Assembly: GCF_905475395.1 (NCBI RefSeq)
Contig: NC_058342.1
Coordinates: forward strand, 9,005,140-9,069,139
Direction of reading: 5' to 3'
DNA: 64,000 nt
Origin: Chrysoperla carnea
Lineage: Eukaryota > Arthropoda > Insecta > Neuroptera > Chrysopidae
The notes under the pieces are model-generated. The model ran no database searches. It was given only the letters and a program-made list of their open reading frames with translations, and was not told the origin of the DNA. Below, in pieces: positions 1 to 11,298 of the stretch (the first letter of the stretch is position 1; every line of letters begins with the position of its first letter). A program made the position numbers and the translations under genes.

Positions 1-674
1 TCTTTTGGAGTGGATCCTTCTCGACACGTTCATATGGTCCTTCCCGTAATAGTTTTTCCATCCGTCGAATGTAATCTTCTTTATCTAAAACAACAACCTT
101 TGTCTGCCTTGGTGATCGTGACTCCTTTTTCCGTAAGCGATTTTACAGCTTTGTGATGAGTTATATGATGGTTGATTTCTTTTTCCTCTGGTCGTAGGAT
201 GGGTAAAACATTTCTCCTGATCTGGTGCTTTACACTTTCTGGAGCTCTTTTGATGGTTGTTTCTACGTCGGCGATAATGTCAATGATCGGTGTTTTTAGG
301 GGTTTCAAAGAAAAATTGAGACCTTTATTTAATAATTGCAGTTCCTCCGTTGAAAGTTCCTTTGTTGATATGTTTTTAACTATATTCAGTTAATCATGAA
401 TGGCTGTTTGTCTTGGTTTATTATCATTCCTCCTATCATTGCTGGTCATTTGTTTTGCCCTGGGTTGTTGGTTTGAAATGAGCGATAACAATTTCTTGTT
501 GTGTCGATCATATGTCTGCTCCATTTTGTGGTCAATGATTTCGTTGATTTTCCGGTACCATAATAGCCAATTCTGGAAATCCTTTTCGTTAAGATCTTTG
601 GTTAGCATTAAGTGTAGTTTGTATTTTTCCGTTTCAATATTGCTGCGTGAACAGTAAAGTTGACTTTTTTCCAA
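1..674 (-). mobile_element. Penelope-like element, RT N-terminal part, broken
   Basis: The minus strand encodes the region just before and into the reverse transcriptase of a Penelope-like retroelement. The recognisable stretch reads NISTKELSTEELQLLNKGLN, then a segment containing DIIADVE, then AVKSLTEKGVTITKADKG, followed after a frame change near position 85 by VVVLDKEDYIRRMEKLL. The 'TKADKG...VVVLDKEDY' block is a hallmark of this family. Two defects are visible: an in-frame TAA at 390-392 and a small frameshift near 80-90. The RT core and any GIY-YIG endonuclease would lie beyond the left edge, so completeness cannot be judged. An unrelated RT fragment is possible but less likely. The product would copy RNA into DNA at the insertion site. 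Confidence 0.75.
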
Positions 675-1179
675 GACTGAACATTTATATTTCGCGAACT
701 CAACTGCTTTTCGAGGATTTAAACTTAATATTTTATTGTATTTTAGGTGAAAGCAGGCAGTTACAGTGTTTTAGAGGGTGTAACATAAAGATTTATTATT
801 ATTATAATCTGGTAAATAATTTTATTTTAATTTAAAGGGTAATATTTTATTATTATTTGTTTCAGAGTGATGCGGTCTTTTTCGGATTTGTAAATAATTT
901 TTTAATTTTAAGAGGTTTAATGCTACAGAAGAGGATTGCCAAAGCAATCGAAACCGGTCTAGCTAATTAATAATTTTATAATCAAGCTAAATATTTTTAT
1001 TGTGGGTCCTTAAGGGGGTATATTTTAACAAAATGCACGTGTAGTAGTTGCTTACAAGCATGTATGTTATTTGTACCAAGTGGTGACCTCCTGCTTGCAA
1101 TGAATGTACTACACATACACAACACCATATACAATCGGTTGCCAAAACCGTTTTTAAAAACCCAGAAACTAGTTCAGAT
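675..1179. other. AT-rich interval without gene
   Basis: No open frame with recognisable content is seen. There are AT-rich runs around 785-1000. The stretch directly abuts the BEL/Pao gag remnant and could hold its decayed LTR and leader, but no matching second LTR was found. Confidence 0.4.
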
Positions 1180-3525
1180 AGTAATAGTGCAAATACATCG
1201 ACTGTTAGTAAATCAATACCTCGCTTACCAAAACTTCCATTAATTAAATTTTCAGGCGAAATTCAAGATTGGCTCATATTTTATAAATCATTTCTTAGTA
1301 TGATACATAATAACAACGATTTATCATCTGTAGATAAAGTACATTATTTAATATCAATCCTCACTGGAAAAGAACTTAACATTTGTGTGGGAATCCCTCC
1401 TATTGGAGCAAATTATACAGTTATATGGGACAAATTAGTAAGGAAATACGAGGATAAACGTTTATGGGCTACAAATTATTTAGATAAAATTATTGATTTA
1501 AAGATATTGCAAATATAAAGCACCGATGCTCTTGACAATTTCTTATATCAGTTTGATGCGGCTGTTTGAGCTCTTAAAAAACTAAACATAGACGATTTGA
1601 GCGATTATACCTTTGCATATTTGGCTCTAAAGAAATTAGATAGTGAAACAAATAGATTGAGAAAACTCGCCATGATTCATCATTGCTTTCATACGCAGAA
1701 GTAATAAAATTTGTAGAAGAACAATCTAAAATTTGTTCACGTTTGTCCTATTTAACGAAAGGAATGCATCATCTAGTAAGAATACATCGACTAGTCTAAA
1801 ATCTAAAACGCATTCTTTTGTCAGCGTTCAAAAAGATTGACAAAACTGATAACCAACACACTGTTAGATATTTGTTGGATTCAGCGAGTCAATGTCAATG
1901 AAGTGAATTCAAAATGCTTAAAACGGGAGGTTTTCCCATGATAACGTAACCTAAAGTGGTTTCTAAGGCGGCTGGTAAATTATCTGATCCCATAATTCTA
2001 TTGTTACAGAGAATATTAGAGTATAGTTCAGCTCCAATTATCAATATAGCCAAATCATCAAAGAGTAAAATGTTAAATGAAATCATCAAAAAGTTAAATG
2101 AAGGTTATTTGAGAAAATAAGATAGAAATATCGGTATAGTAGAGTGCTTATTCTATTCCACATCATGGAGATATTAAGCTAGAATCCGGCAGTACCCCAC
2201 TTAGAATAGTTATGGATGCTGGCGCCAAATCAGATAGCTCGTATTCTCTCAATGATTTATTGTATAGTGGTCCAAAACTCCAGGCGGATGTTTTTTAAAA
2301 CTTAGATTATTTGAAATAGCACTCTGCGTATATTAGACGTATGTATTTGCAAATAGATATGGCAAAAGATTATAGACATTTTCAAAGAATATTATGGCGT
2401 GATTCTAAAGACGGCGATATTTCGGTTTACGAATTCACGACTGTTACATTTGACGTTAAATCTTCTCCATTTTTAGCTCTTATTATTATTCAACAGTTAG
2501 CGGAAAATAGACAAACTTCCTGTCCTTTGGCGTTAAAAGTAGCTCGTAACCACATGTATACGGATGACCTGATTACTGGCGTTCATTGTCTATCCGAAGC
2601 AAAGGAACTTTATAGAGAAATGATAGAATTTTTCAAATGTGGTGGATTTGAAATAGTAAAATGGGCTACTAGCTCTAGGAATTTACTCGAAATCATGCCG
2701 GATAATTTACGAGCGAGCAATACGAAAAGTTTTGATTCGGAGTTAATGAAGATTTTAGGTATCCAATGGCAACCTAATACTGATATGTTATCGTTCAATA
2801 GAAATTTCGAAAAGGTTACATGCACCAAAAGAAATATTATATCGATAGTGGCACACATTTGTGATCCATGTGGATTTGTAGCGCCTGTTACTTTACAGTT
2901 TAAATTATTTATCAAAGAATTGTGGACATAAAAATTAGATTGGGATCAAACACCACCAAATATTTTTTTGTTAAACGATGGGAGGATTTTGTCATCGAAA
3001 TGCCATTGTTGGAAAATTTTAAAATTCCGCGCCATTAAGTAGTTTTTACAGATTATATTCCAATACTAGTAGGATTTTGTGATGCTAGTGAATCAACCTA
3101 TGCGGCATTAGTTTATATACGTACTAAAACACACGATAAGATAACATGTAATTTGATTTGTGCTAAATCAAAAGTATCGCCATTGAAGACACTCTCAATA
3201 CCTCGTTTGGAACTTTGCGCAGCCCTCCTGTTAGCAAAAACAATTAATTTTGTTGTTCAAACTGTTGAAACTCTATTAAAATTTGAACATATCTATGCCT
3301 TTTCGGATTCAACAGTTACCCTTAGTTGGATAAATTCGTCGCCTCATAAATGGAAAACATTTGTAGCCAACAGAGTTTCAAAAATTCAACCTATAGTCTC
3401 CCCTAGTTCGTGGTTCCATATAGATGGTAAAATAAATATAGCAGATTGTCTTAGTCGCGGTTTGTGTCCAGAACAATTCATGGACCCTCTTGGTTGTTAC
3501 TTGATGAATGAAACTGGCATGTGAA
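1180..3525 (+). pseudogene. BEL/Pao retrotransposon gag-protease-RT-RNase H remnant
   Basis: This is a decayed BEL/Pao polyprotein spread over several frames. About 1200-1740 encodes the BEL-type gag domain (LPKLPLIKFSGEIQDWLIFY, later STDALDNFLYQFDAA) with stops at 1516-1518 and near 1570. About 1870-2100 resembles the protease region (VRYLLDSASQ). About 2165-2931 is RT: TPLRIVMDAGAKS and DLLYSGPKLQ, then an open 196-codon stretch from 2341 with QRILWRDS and the catalytic box YTDDLITG. About 3045-3524 is RNase H, with VGFCDASESTYAAL, PRLELCAALLLA and DSTVTLSWINS. The order fits the family, in which the integrase follows; that part is found displaced at 17400-18410. Multiple stops and frameshifts make it non-functional. 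Confidence 0.85.
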
Positions 3526-4127
3526 ATCGTTTAATGTAGATTTAAATCACACCAAAAACATAAATGTATAAAAAGCTGTAGTTGTCACAGAATCCTAATA
3601 AACTCACAGCCCAAAAAAGGTGTTAAAACTCGTAGACAGAAAATTCTTTCGAAAAAATTAATGAAAATGATGTAAATTTATTTTCGAAAGGAAGCATTTA
3701 AGCATAACGTAAGCAACTTTTCAGTGCCGTCACACCCTCACCCACCTCTATAGGAGAAAAAAGAAAATCGTTTAGAAAAGAATTTCTGAATAACGGGAAA
3801 AGTATTATTTAAAAAAAAAAAATGTTTCAAACAAAAGTTGTTAAATTACATAAAAGAAACATTTGTTATATTTTTACAAAGAATAAAATTAACTAATCAA
3901 TTCAATTGTATCTATTATAAATTTTAGTTAAGAAAAAATTATTACTATGCCATGTTTTTAAAAAAACTTTTTTTCATTTGTCAAGTCGTTTGTGTTCATA
4001 TATAAGCAATTACAAACATATATCTCATACATTTTATATTGTACAAAAATTAATTTACTCTTACCAAAGATTTATTTGCGACCTATTTTAAAAGGCCTAT
4101 ACATACATATTTCATTTAAATAATAAA
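3526..4127. other. Non-coding interval with copies of a short repeat
   Basis: No gene is seen. Around 3817-3870 lies a copy of a repeat beginning TGTTTCAAACAAAAGTTG, which recurs around 9625-9830 and more completely at 39603-40030. The interval lies inside the split BEL/Pao element, so it is probably later inserted DNA. Confidence 0.45.
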
Positions 4128-4292
4128 CTATTTAATTGAAATATATTGTATATTTTGATGAACCTCGACCATTCCTCGGGAACTCAAAATGGCACCGTCC
4201 ATCCCGACGTCAATTTCTTCGAAAAAACCTCCATTTCCCTTGCTCCTTCCACCTCTTCCACCCCCCGACTCCTCGGTTGTTTTGTTGCCAGT
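4128..4292 (-). other. Possible minus-strand exon left of gypsy-1
   Basis: On the minus strand a pyrimidine-rich acceptor-like sequence (TTTTTTACAG) is followed by an open stretch reading TGNKTTEESGGGRGGRSKG and ending with a stop at 4128. Its base composition is much less AT-rich than the flanks. The gypsy-1 insertion lies between it and another exon-like stretch at 9237-9443 that ends with a donor-like GTAAGT. The two may be exons of one gene or of a transposon gene whose intron received gypsy-1. No family is recognised and no function is proposed. Confidence 0.25.
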
Positions 4293-4332
4293 CTGTAAAA
4301 AATATTTATTAAAAAACATCATTTAATAAAAC

Positions 4333-4800
4333 TGTAGCGTTGTGGTGTGGTATTGAATGAATGAAATGTTTTAAAAATAAAAAATTACTTTATTAACAAT
4401 AAATTCGCTACACTATTTTATAACAACTTTAATGTATACTATGGTTCACTATTTGTATTACACTTTTTGTTGTCACTTGAAGACTTCCTAATTAATTCTG
4501 TTGTTCTATCGCTGATTCTCACGCTTTATATACACATCGTAAGGATGTCTAGAACCTTCCAGCATGTACGTTTAGAACATGAAGACTATGATGGAACTTG
4601 TATGAAGCATAACGATACGGTGTCGAATAATAATTATGTGTACTCTAGAGTGAGATGCATATTGTTCTAGCATTTACTAGAAAATGTATATGCGTGTGTG
4701 TGTGTGTTGTTTGACGAAATGTTTATATCGTTGGTTTAAACTTAATAATTATATCGACGGATTATGTGTAAATTGTGTACATATAAAATTCATCACTACA
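4333..4800 (-). repeat. gypsy-1 3' LTR
   Basis: A 468-bp repeat starting TGTAGCG and ending CACTACA on +, nearly identical to 8749-9216. In element orientation this is the downstream LTR. Confidence 0.93.
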
Positions 4801-4816
4801 TATACCCCCTTCCTAG
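4801..4816 (-). promoter_or_regulatory. gypsy-1 polypurine tract
   Basis: Directly next to the downstream LTR the minus strand is purine-rich (AGGAAGGGGGTATA), as expected for the plus-strand DNA synthesis primer of an LTR retrotransposon. Confidence 0.7.
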
Positions 4817-4836
4817 CATAGCGAAAAATGAGGTTA

Positions 4837-7341
4837 CTAGATGTAGTGAATATATTCTTTTAGGTGCTGCGGGAAGCGTACTTTTCGACCCGATCGAGTA
4901 GCGCGAGTCTCATTTTCTGTAACTATTCGTTCTTGTGTTGCATTGTTCAATCTGCTCGGTTGGTCGCTCTTTGCTGCTTGACTACCGTTGTTAGTGACAT
5001 GTTGTTGTGCGTTGTTGTCGCTGATAACGTGTGCGGGTTTGAGTCGATCAATGTTTACGTTTTTGTTTTGCCCATTGATTTTGATGGTGAAGAATTTGTC
5101 GAATCGTTGAATAACCTCGTGAGGTCCGGTGTATTGTGATTGTAGTGGTTTCCTAGTTGCGTCTGTTCGTAGAAAAACGTGTGAACTTGACTTAAGTTCT
5201 TTGGGAATGAATACCGGCGTGTTATTCGAATGAAGCCTTGAACTGACTCGAATTTGGCGCATTTGTTCTTGTAATTTGTTGACAAACTCGCTAATTGATG
5301 TTTCTTCTCGTGACGTGTCTTCGATAAATTGACCAGGGAGTCGTAGTGCTGTTCCATATGTCAAGTGGGCTGTTGAAACGTCTAAGTCCTTTATTACTGC
5401 GGCTCTTATTCCTAGTAGCACTGACGGAAGGATATCAACCCAGTTTTCTTTTAAATGGCACTTGATAGCGGTTTTTACTGTTTTATTCCAGCGTTCTATC
5501 TTTCCATTGGAAGCAGGGTGATACGCCGTCGTGGGCCGAAAAGAAATGCCGAGTAATTTGGTTAATTCTCTAAATAGTGTGCACTCAAATTGTCTTCCTT
5601 GGTCGGTCGTGATTGTTGCTGGTGCGCCAAAACGACAAATCCATCCAGAATATATAGCTTCCGCTACTGTTTCTGCGCTAATGTCCGGTACTGGAATAGC
5701 CTCTGGCCATCTCGTTGTTCGATCAATCATTGTTACACAGTAACGATGTCCTTTATTCGTAGGTAATGAACCGATTATGTCGATATTCATATGTGAAAAT
5801 CGTTCGTTAGGTATCTCAAATTCTTTTAATGGGCTGCATGTGTGTCGTTGGATTTTAACTTTTTGACTGTCAATACAAGTTTTTGCCCATGCTTTAAAGT
5901 CTTTCTTAAGGTTGGGCCAAACAAATCGATCTTGCACCAATCTCGTGCTTCCTGCTATTCCTGGATGTGCCAGGTTATGAAGTGAGTCGAAAACTTCTTT
6001 TCTCATTGTTTGTGGCACGAATGGTCGCGTTTTGCCCGTGGAAACATCGCAAACTATCGTCTTGTCTGATTGTGGTGTTTTGACGTGTTGTAAACATAAG
6101 GATGATTGCGCTGATGTTAACAAATGACGAAGTTCGGGGTCCATCTCTTGCATCTCTGCCATTCTTGAGTATGAAATAGTGCTTGGTAATGATATTTCGT
6201 ATACTCGAGAAAGTGTATCTGCGACTACGTTGTCCATGCCATTGATGTGTTGAATGTTGGTTGTAAATTGCGCAATAAATTCTAAATGTCGAGTTTGCCT
6301 CGGAGTCGATTCTTTGTTAGGATTTCTCGTGAACGCGTATGTAATTGGCTTATGATCTGTGAAGGTTACAAAATCTGTTCCTTCAACCATATGACGAAAA
6401 TGCTTGACTGCTTTATAGATTGCCAGCAACTCCCGATCATATGCACTGTATTTCCTCTGTGTTGACGTGAGTTTTCTGGAGAAAAAGGCTAATGGTTGAT
6501 AATCGTTTCCCCGTTTTTGTTGAAGAGCTGCTCCCATGCACGTGTCTGAGTAATCCACGAATAGTGCTATTGGAGAGGATGGGTCTGGATGTGCAATGAG
6601 TGTGCAATCTTGTAAAGCTTGCTTGGTTTTATTGAAGGCGTCGATGGTGTTAGGCGTCCAGTTAATAACACGTTTGTCGCGTTTCGTAGCTCCCGTTGTG
6701 AGTTCATTAAGAGGCGCTTGTACCTCTGCTGCCATTGGAATCATTCGTCGATAGAAGTTAACCATGCCCAAAAATCGTCGTAAATCGGCGATGGTTCTTG
6801 GTAATGGAAACTCGGCGATAGCTTGAGTTCGTTCCGGAATTGGTTTAATACCTTGTGGAGTTACGTAAAATCCGAAGAATGTTATTTCTGGATGACAGAA
6901 TTGACATTTAGCCATGTTGATAGTGATTGCGTTTGACTGTAATCGTTGGAGCACTTGTTCGATATGTTGCAAATGTTGCGCTTTGTTTTCGCTTGCAATG
7001 AGGATATCGTCCAAGTAAACGAAGATGAAGTCTAATCCGCGAAGCACATCGTGTATAAATCTTTGGAACGTCTGTGCTGCGTTACGTAGACCGAATGGCA
7101 TAAATGGAAATTCGTACAATCCGAAGGGCGTTGTGATTGCAGTCTTTTCAACGTCGTTAGGATGTACCGGAATGTTGTGATAGGCTCTTACTAAATCGAT
7201 CTTTGAAAATATTGATTTTCCGCTCAAGAAGATGGTGAAGTCGTGTATGTGAGGAATAGGATACTTGTCCGCGATTGTTTGTGCGTTTAACGTGCGGTAA
7301 TCTCCTGTTGTTCGCCATGATCCGTCCTTTTTCGGCACCAT
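4837..7341 (-). CDS. gypsy-1 Pol: RT, RNase H and integrase
   Basis: An unbroken 834-codon stretch encodes the main part of a Ty3/gypsy Pol. The listed start is the first ATG; the domain continues upstream in frame (WASPLH before MVPKKDGSW), so this is an internal Met and not the real start. RT motifs are [34 protein letters not shown] and the catalytic YLDD at residues about 109-112. RNase H follows ([30 protein letters not shown]), then the integrase zinc-binding region and catalytic core ([31 protein letters not shown]). In the zinc-binding region the second Cys of the expected CxxC is replaced (CIDSQ), which may impair integrase. The ORF ends just inside the 3' LTR-proximal tract. Confidence 0.9.
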   Translation of the reverse strand: MVPKKDGSWRTTGDYRTLNAQTIADKYPIPHIHDFTIFLSGKSIFSKIDLVRAYHNIPVHPNDVEKTAITTPFGLYEFPFMPFGLRNAAQTFQRFIHDVLRGLDFIFVYLDDILIASENKAQHLQHIEQVLQRLQSNAITINMAKCQFCHPEITFFGFYVTPQGIKPIPERTQAIAEFPLPRTIADLRRFLGMVNFYRRMIPMAAEVQAPLNELTTGATKRDKRVINWTPNTIDAFNKTKQALQDCTLIAHPDPSSPIALFVDYSDTCMGAALQQKRGNDYQPLAFFSRKLTSTQRKYSAYDRELLAIYKAVKHFRHMVEGTDFVTFTDHKPITYAFTRNPNKESTPRQTRHLEFIAQFTTNIQHINGMDNVVADTLSRVYEISLPSTISYSRMAEMQEMDPELRHLLTSAQSSLCLQHVKTPQSDKTIVCDVSTGKTRPFVPQTMRKEVFDSLHNLAHPGIAGSTRLVQDRFVWPNLKKDFKAWAKTCIDSQKVKIQRHTCSPLKEFEIPNERFSHMNIDIIGSLPTNKGHRYCVTMIDRTTRWPEAIPVPDISAETVAEAIYSGWICRFGAPATITTDQGRQFECTLFRELTKLLGISFRPTTAYHPASNGKIERWNKTVKTAIKCHLKENWVDILPSVLLGIRAAVIKDLDVSTAHLTYGTALRLPGQFIEDTSREETSISEFVNKLQEQMRQIRVSSRLHSNNTPVFIPKELKSSSHVFLRTDATRKPLQSQYTGPHEVIQRFDKFFTIKINGQNKNVNIDRLKPAHVISDNNAQQHVTNNGSQAAKSDQPSRLNNATQERIVTENETRATRSGRKVRFPQHLKEYIHYI

Positions 7342-7921
7342 ATGTAGTGGGCTAGCCCAGGTGCTTTTGGAAGGGCGGCATATTATTAGCCTTTGCTTGA
7401 TTAAAACTACGTGGTTTCGTAATGTCGACGTATTTGTGCAAAAGCTGCGCGATTTCGTTGTTGCGATCGATTGTAGAAAGGCCGCTGTATGTTGAATTTT
7501 TTACTGACTTCGTGATCATGCTTGCATGGAGTCGTGTTTGCTCGTCTATTAATCGTTTGTTTCGAATGTCCACAATTAGGCCATGAAATGCGAGAAAGTC
7601 TGCGCCTATTATTGGAGTGTCGACGTCTGCTACGATGAAGGTAAATTTAAACTGCTTTCGTAGTCTCAATGAAAGAGTGAGCGTTTACTCTCCATAAGTT
7701 TTGATTTTGCTTCCGTTTGCCGCGAATAATATGAGGTCGTTAGATTCTACTCGTCGTCGATGAACTGGTGGAATGACGCTGCAATCTGCTCCAGTATCGA
7801 TTAGGAACCTGTATCCCGTGATTGGGTCGGAAATGAATAAGCGGCGCTGTAATCGGTGGGCGTCGGTCGCCGCCATTAACGACGCACCCGCTCGTTTCCC
7901 GACTTCTCTGTGAAATCGCAT
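7342..7921 (-). pseudogene. gypsy-1 protease and linker, frame-broken
   Basis: Two open stretches on the minus strand encode an aspartic protease with active site FLIDTGADCSVIPP (7685-7921) and its second half with IIGADFLAFHGL (7352-7669). They are separated by a stop and a short frame change near 7675. The downstream stretch ends in [12 protein letters not shown] and then shifts frame directly into the RT start ([14 protein letters not shown]). Related elements have about 40-50 residues between these points, so a small deletion plus frameshift is inferred. The protease would cut the Gag-Pol polyprotein. Confidence 0.75.
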
Positions 7922-8743
7922 GGTTCAATGCACTTTCGCGCCTGCTCCTTAAATTTGTAATGATACCAGCAAGTTGAAAATTTGTTCTTGTATCGTGAGC
8001 GTGAGCGAAATTGTTGTCGGTTGCTGGATCTGAACTGTGATCGCCGTGGTGCCTCGCTGATCTGCTCCAATTTGAGCTCCATTTGCCTAAGTTTGTCCGT
8101 GAGTTTATGAATCGTTGTCGGCAGCGTGTCTGTCGCGATCGATACCATGTGTGTTGATGGTGCATTCTACATGATACGATCTGTCATTTCTGCAATTCTG
8201 TCCAGAGTTCCGTCACTGACTGATAGAATTTGTCGTGCGAAATTTGGAAGTCGATCCAAAAACATTTGCTTGAGGAAGTCGTCTGTCACTTTGCCGTGTC
8301 CAAGCGTTCGCATTTAGCGCCGAAGTGTTGACGGTCGCTGATCTCCAAGGTCCAGTTCCGTGAGCAGTTTCTTCGTTAGCTTTGTTTCTGAGTCGGTAAA
8401 TTCGTTAATGATACGTTGCTGCAGTATCTCGTAACGATTCTCGGTAGGCACGTTTGTGAAGAAATCGGCAATTCGCTCGAGAATATCTCCTTCGAGAGCG
8501 CCAACAACGTAGTTGTATTTGGTTTGATCCGTAGCGATGCCTGCGTTTTCGAATTGGCACTCCAGCTGGTGGAACCATAGTGATATCGTTTGTCGCCAGA
8601 CCGGTATAACGCGCATAGCGACGCGTGCAATGTCGCTGCCTGTCGAATTAGCGGCTGGAATCGTTGGCTTGGTTGGGACTTGGCTGCTGTCTGCGTTTGG
8701 CATTGTTGAACGTTGTCAACAATATTCGGTGTCGGGGTCACCA
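7876..8743 (-). pseudogene. gypsy-1 Gag with CHCC finger, frame-broken
   Basis: The minus strand encodes a Gag-like capsid region at 8314-8703 (LWFHQLECQFENAGI, YVVGALEGDILERIADF), followed after a stop and frame change by 7876-8148. That second part ends in an Arg/Ser-rich stretch and a CHCC-type finger (CWYHYKFKEQARKC). This finger form is known from CsRn1-group Gag proteins. The stop near 8314 and the frame change make it a broken reading frame in this copy. Confidence 0.75.
8732..8743 (-). promoter_or_regulatory. gypsy-1 primer binding site, tRNA-Trp type
   Basis: The + strand reads TCGGGGTCACCA, identical to the 3' end of insect tRNA-Trp including CCA. On the element strand it is the complement, five bases inside the upstream LTR. 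This is the reverse-transcription primer site. Confidence 0.85.
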
Positions 8744-8748
8744 ATTAA

Positions 8749-9216
8749 TGTAGCGTTGTGGTGTGGTATTGAATGAATGAAATGTTTTAAAAATAAAAAA
8801 TTACTTTATTAACAATAAATTCGCTACACTATTTTATAACAACTTTAATGTATACTATGGTTCACTATTTGTATTACACTTTTTGTTGTCACTTGAAGAC
8901 TTCCTAATTAATTCTGTTGTTCTATCGCTGATTCTCACGCTTTATATACACATCGTAAGGATGTCTAGAACCTTCCAGCATGTACGTTTAGAACATGAAG
9001 ACTATGATGGAACTTGTATGAAGCATAACGATACGGTGTCGAATAATAATTATGTGTACGCTAGAGTGAGATGCATATTGTTCTAGCATTTACTAGAAAA
9101 TGTATATGCGTGTGTGTGTGTGTTGTTTGACGAAATGTTTATATCGTCGGTTTAAACTTAATAATTATATCGACGGATTATGTGTAAATTGTGTACATAT
9201 AAAATTCATCACTACA
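8749..9216 (-). repeat. gypsy-1 5' LTR
   Basis: A 468-bp LTR, TGTAGCG to CACTACA on +, nearly identical to 4333-4800. In element orientation this is the upstream, promoter-carrying LTR. Confidence 0.93.
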
Positions 9217-9236
9217 AAACTTTTTAAAAATTTTAC

Positions 9237-9443
9237 TTACTTTGCGTTAATCAAACGCAAAAACTCCTGCACAACAGGTTCTTGCATGACGTTTCGTTGT
9301 TGAGCAGAATTATGCTGAACATTTTGCTTTTCGATAGTATTCTGAACAATTTGTTTAGCATTCTGACATTTTAATCGTCACAAATTTCGATATCTCCAAG
9401 CATATTTTGTTGGAGTTGTTCACCCTACAAATGATTTGATCAA
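9237..9443 (-). other. Possible minus-strand exon right of gypsy-1
   Basis: On the minus strand an acceptor-like CATTTGTAG at about 9444 is followed by GEQLQQNMLGDIEICDD. After one frame change it continues QNTIEKQNVQHNSAQQ and MQEPVVQEFLRLINA, then donor-like AAAGTAAGTA at about 9232-9240. The Gln-rich but non-repetitive composition looks protein-like. The paired exon candidate is at 4128-4292. The family is unrecognised, and the internal stop or frame change weakens the case. Confidence 0.25.
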
Positions 9444-9850
9444 AATGGCTTAAAATTCCTTGTACCATTATATTTATAATTAATTTAAATTTAAGGACAA
9501 TAATATTTTGTCGTATTTCATTGGTTAAAAACTGTATATATATTTTTCAATATGTATAAATTCAATGCATGTACGGAAAAGACAGAACTGGTTATTTAGT
9601 TTCTCGAGAGAAAACGATTGTGTCTTTTGAAAAAAATAGTTTTTTATTTTTATGTAAGGAACAATTTTTACCATTAAACATTTTTGTTCTATCTCTTACC
9701 GGTTTTGCAAAAATAGAAAATTAATATTTTACCTAATTTGCTCTTCACAAAAGTTGTTTAATTTTAAATAAGGAACATTTCTTACATTTAAACTTTTGTT
9801 CTATCTCTTACGGTTTTTGCTATAAAAGCAAATTAGTATTTTCTTGATTG
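9444..9850. repeat. Non-coding interval with tandem short-repeat copies
   Basis: No gene is seen. Two related segments, about 9625-9700 and 9755-9830, share the pattern AAGGAACA, then a TTAAAC stretch, then TTGTTCTATCTCTTAC. They match the repeat at 39640-39720. The 4-bp ATTG at 9847-9850 is the target duplication of gypsy-2. Confidence 0.5.
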
Positions 9851-10896
9851 TGTTATGTTACTTAACATATCTAATAAAAAAAAAAAATAATAACAAGATT
9901 TAAAATCTTACGTTGCGCATGTCGAATAATGATAACGAAGGCGACCTGAGTGGATAAATCAATCAATAAATTCTCTTTGATTACCGTATTCCGTCGATTA
10001 CACATCTGATCAATCACATATAATTCAACCTAAAATAATTGTTCATTAAAATTTAAATATGTCGACGAAACAATAAAATTATATTTGATTTATGGTTAAA
10101 TTGGTCATGTTAATTATATTTCGAAATTCAAACGAAACGAATGTAATCTCAACAAATTGTAAATGAATAAAAATCAATAAAGAAAATAAATTTAAAGAAA
10201 ATTGTATATTTATTTGAAATTTTGGAACACGTGGTTCGAGCCGTTTTACAGTGGGTCAATAATAGGATAAAGTGGAATACCAAATCCAATTGGCGGTTAT
10301 CGGAAGGATAAATATCCCCAACATTGGAGATCTAAAGGTAATTCTAACAATATTCTACCAGTTTCAAAATTAAATAAGGAATTTTCTTACCTCGCTATAA
10401 TCCATTAAGGTTTCGTAATAAAATTTAATATCTGCTACAAACTCTTCGTGCGCCATATTCGCCATTTTATTTTCCAAATGAAGTGGGTCTAAGTGCGTAC
10501 CAACTTCGAAGAGCAAAAATAGTGTTCATAAAATTCGAAATTCTATTCTTGCAAGGGTTAAGTTTGCATTTATGTTGTGTCGCTTATAAATGGGCCAAGG
10601 GTAAACAGACCGAGATTTCCACAATAAACATCAATCATTATATTGAGTTTATCCTTAAATATCTATTACAGGAGCGTGGAAACCCTACCCTAGTAGTGAC
10701 ATCTATATGCACGGTCAATAAGTTCGTTGAATAACCGATTGAAATCATAGTGACATGCATATAAAACATTTTTACTTAGTCGAGAAACAAACCTGTTATT
10801 GATAAAGTAATAACGATCTACACCAAAAGGGGGATTTTCACACTACTTATGATAGTTAAACTAAAACTCTAACAACGACATCTAGTTTACACAACA
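9851..10896 (+). repeat. gypsy-2 5' LTR
   Basis: A 1046-bp LTR beginning TGTTATGTTA and ending CACAACA. It starts with a short inverted repeat, GTTATGTTACTTAACATA. Open frames inside it, such as 10483-10734, occur identically in both LTRs and resemble no known protein. Confidence 0.93.
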
Positions 10897-10901
10897 TAAA
10901 A

Positions 10902-10913
10902 TGGTAGCAGAGC
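10902..10913 (+). promoter_or_regulatory. gypsy-2 primer binding site, initiator tRNA-Met type
   Basis: TGGTAGCAGAGC, five bases after the 5' LTR, is the exact complement of the 3' end of insect initiator tRNA-Met including CCA. Confidence 0.88.
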
Positions 10914-11298
10914 TTTAAACTATTTAAAAATAGATATTAATAGGTCTAGAACCAAAATTCAAATTATAACCATAATTTTCATAACAAGATTAATTCAAAA
11001 AGCGAAGCATTTGGATTAATCTTAAGAATAGATTTAACAAGGAATTTCACACAAAATAAAACACAAAAAATTTCAAACAAATTAATTTATTATTTATAGC
11101 GAGTCTGAAAACATTCCAAAGAATTTTTTTCTTTATAAGATCCTTCAAAAAAAAAAAAAAAAACATATTCTGCTTTGGTATTTATTATTTACAGACTAAA
11201 CCAACTTCGTCATTTGCAAGTGGAACCCAGCATTCCGAATAGGAGATCAAACATAAATTGAAGTCATCATAACAAATTGGTGGACAGAAATTTTCACG

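Larger units (their letters stand above)
4329..9220 (-). mobile_element. gypsy-1: CsRn1-like Ty3/gypsy element with both LTRs
   Basis: A complete LTR retrotransposon in reverse orientation. It has two 468-bp LTRs, a primer binding site matching the tRNA-Trp 3' end, a polypurine tract, and gag-protease-RT-RNase H-integrase order. The element proper is 4333-9216, flanked by the 4-bp direct repeat AAAC at 4329-4332 and 9217-9220. A tRNA-Trp primer together with a CHCC rather than CCHC gag finger is characteristic of the CsRn1 group. The LTRs differ at only about two positions (near 4650 and 4731), so the insertion is recent. Even so the internal frame is broken several times, including an apparent deletion just before RT, so this copy is probably non-autonomous. 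Confidence 0.9.

Noticed and set aside
4467..4670. 67-codon ORF in both gypsy-1 LTRs
   Set aside because: Same reason: identical LTR copies, no known domain, on the strand opposite to the element.
10483..10734. 83-codon ORF in both gypsy-2 LTRs
   Set aside because: It is conserved only because the two LTRs are near identical; no recognisable protein and it lies within the LTR.
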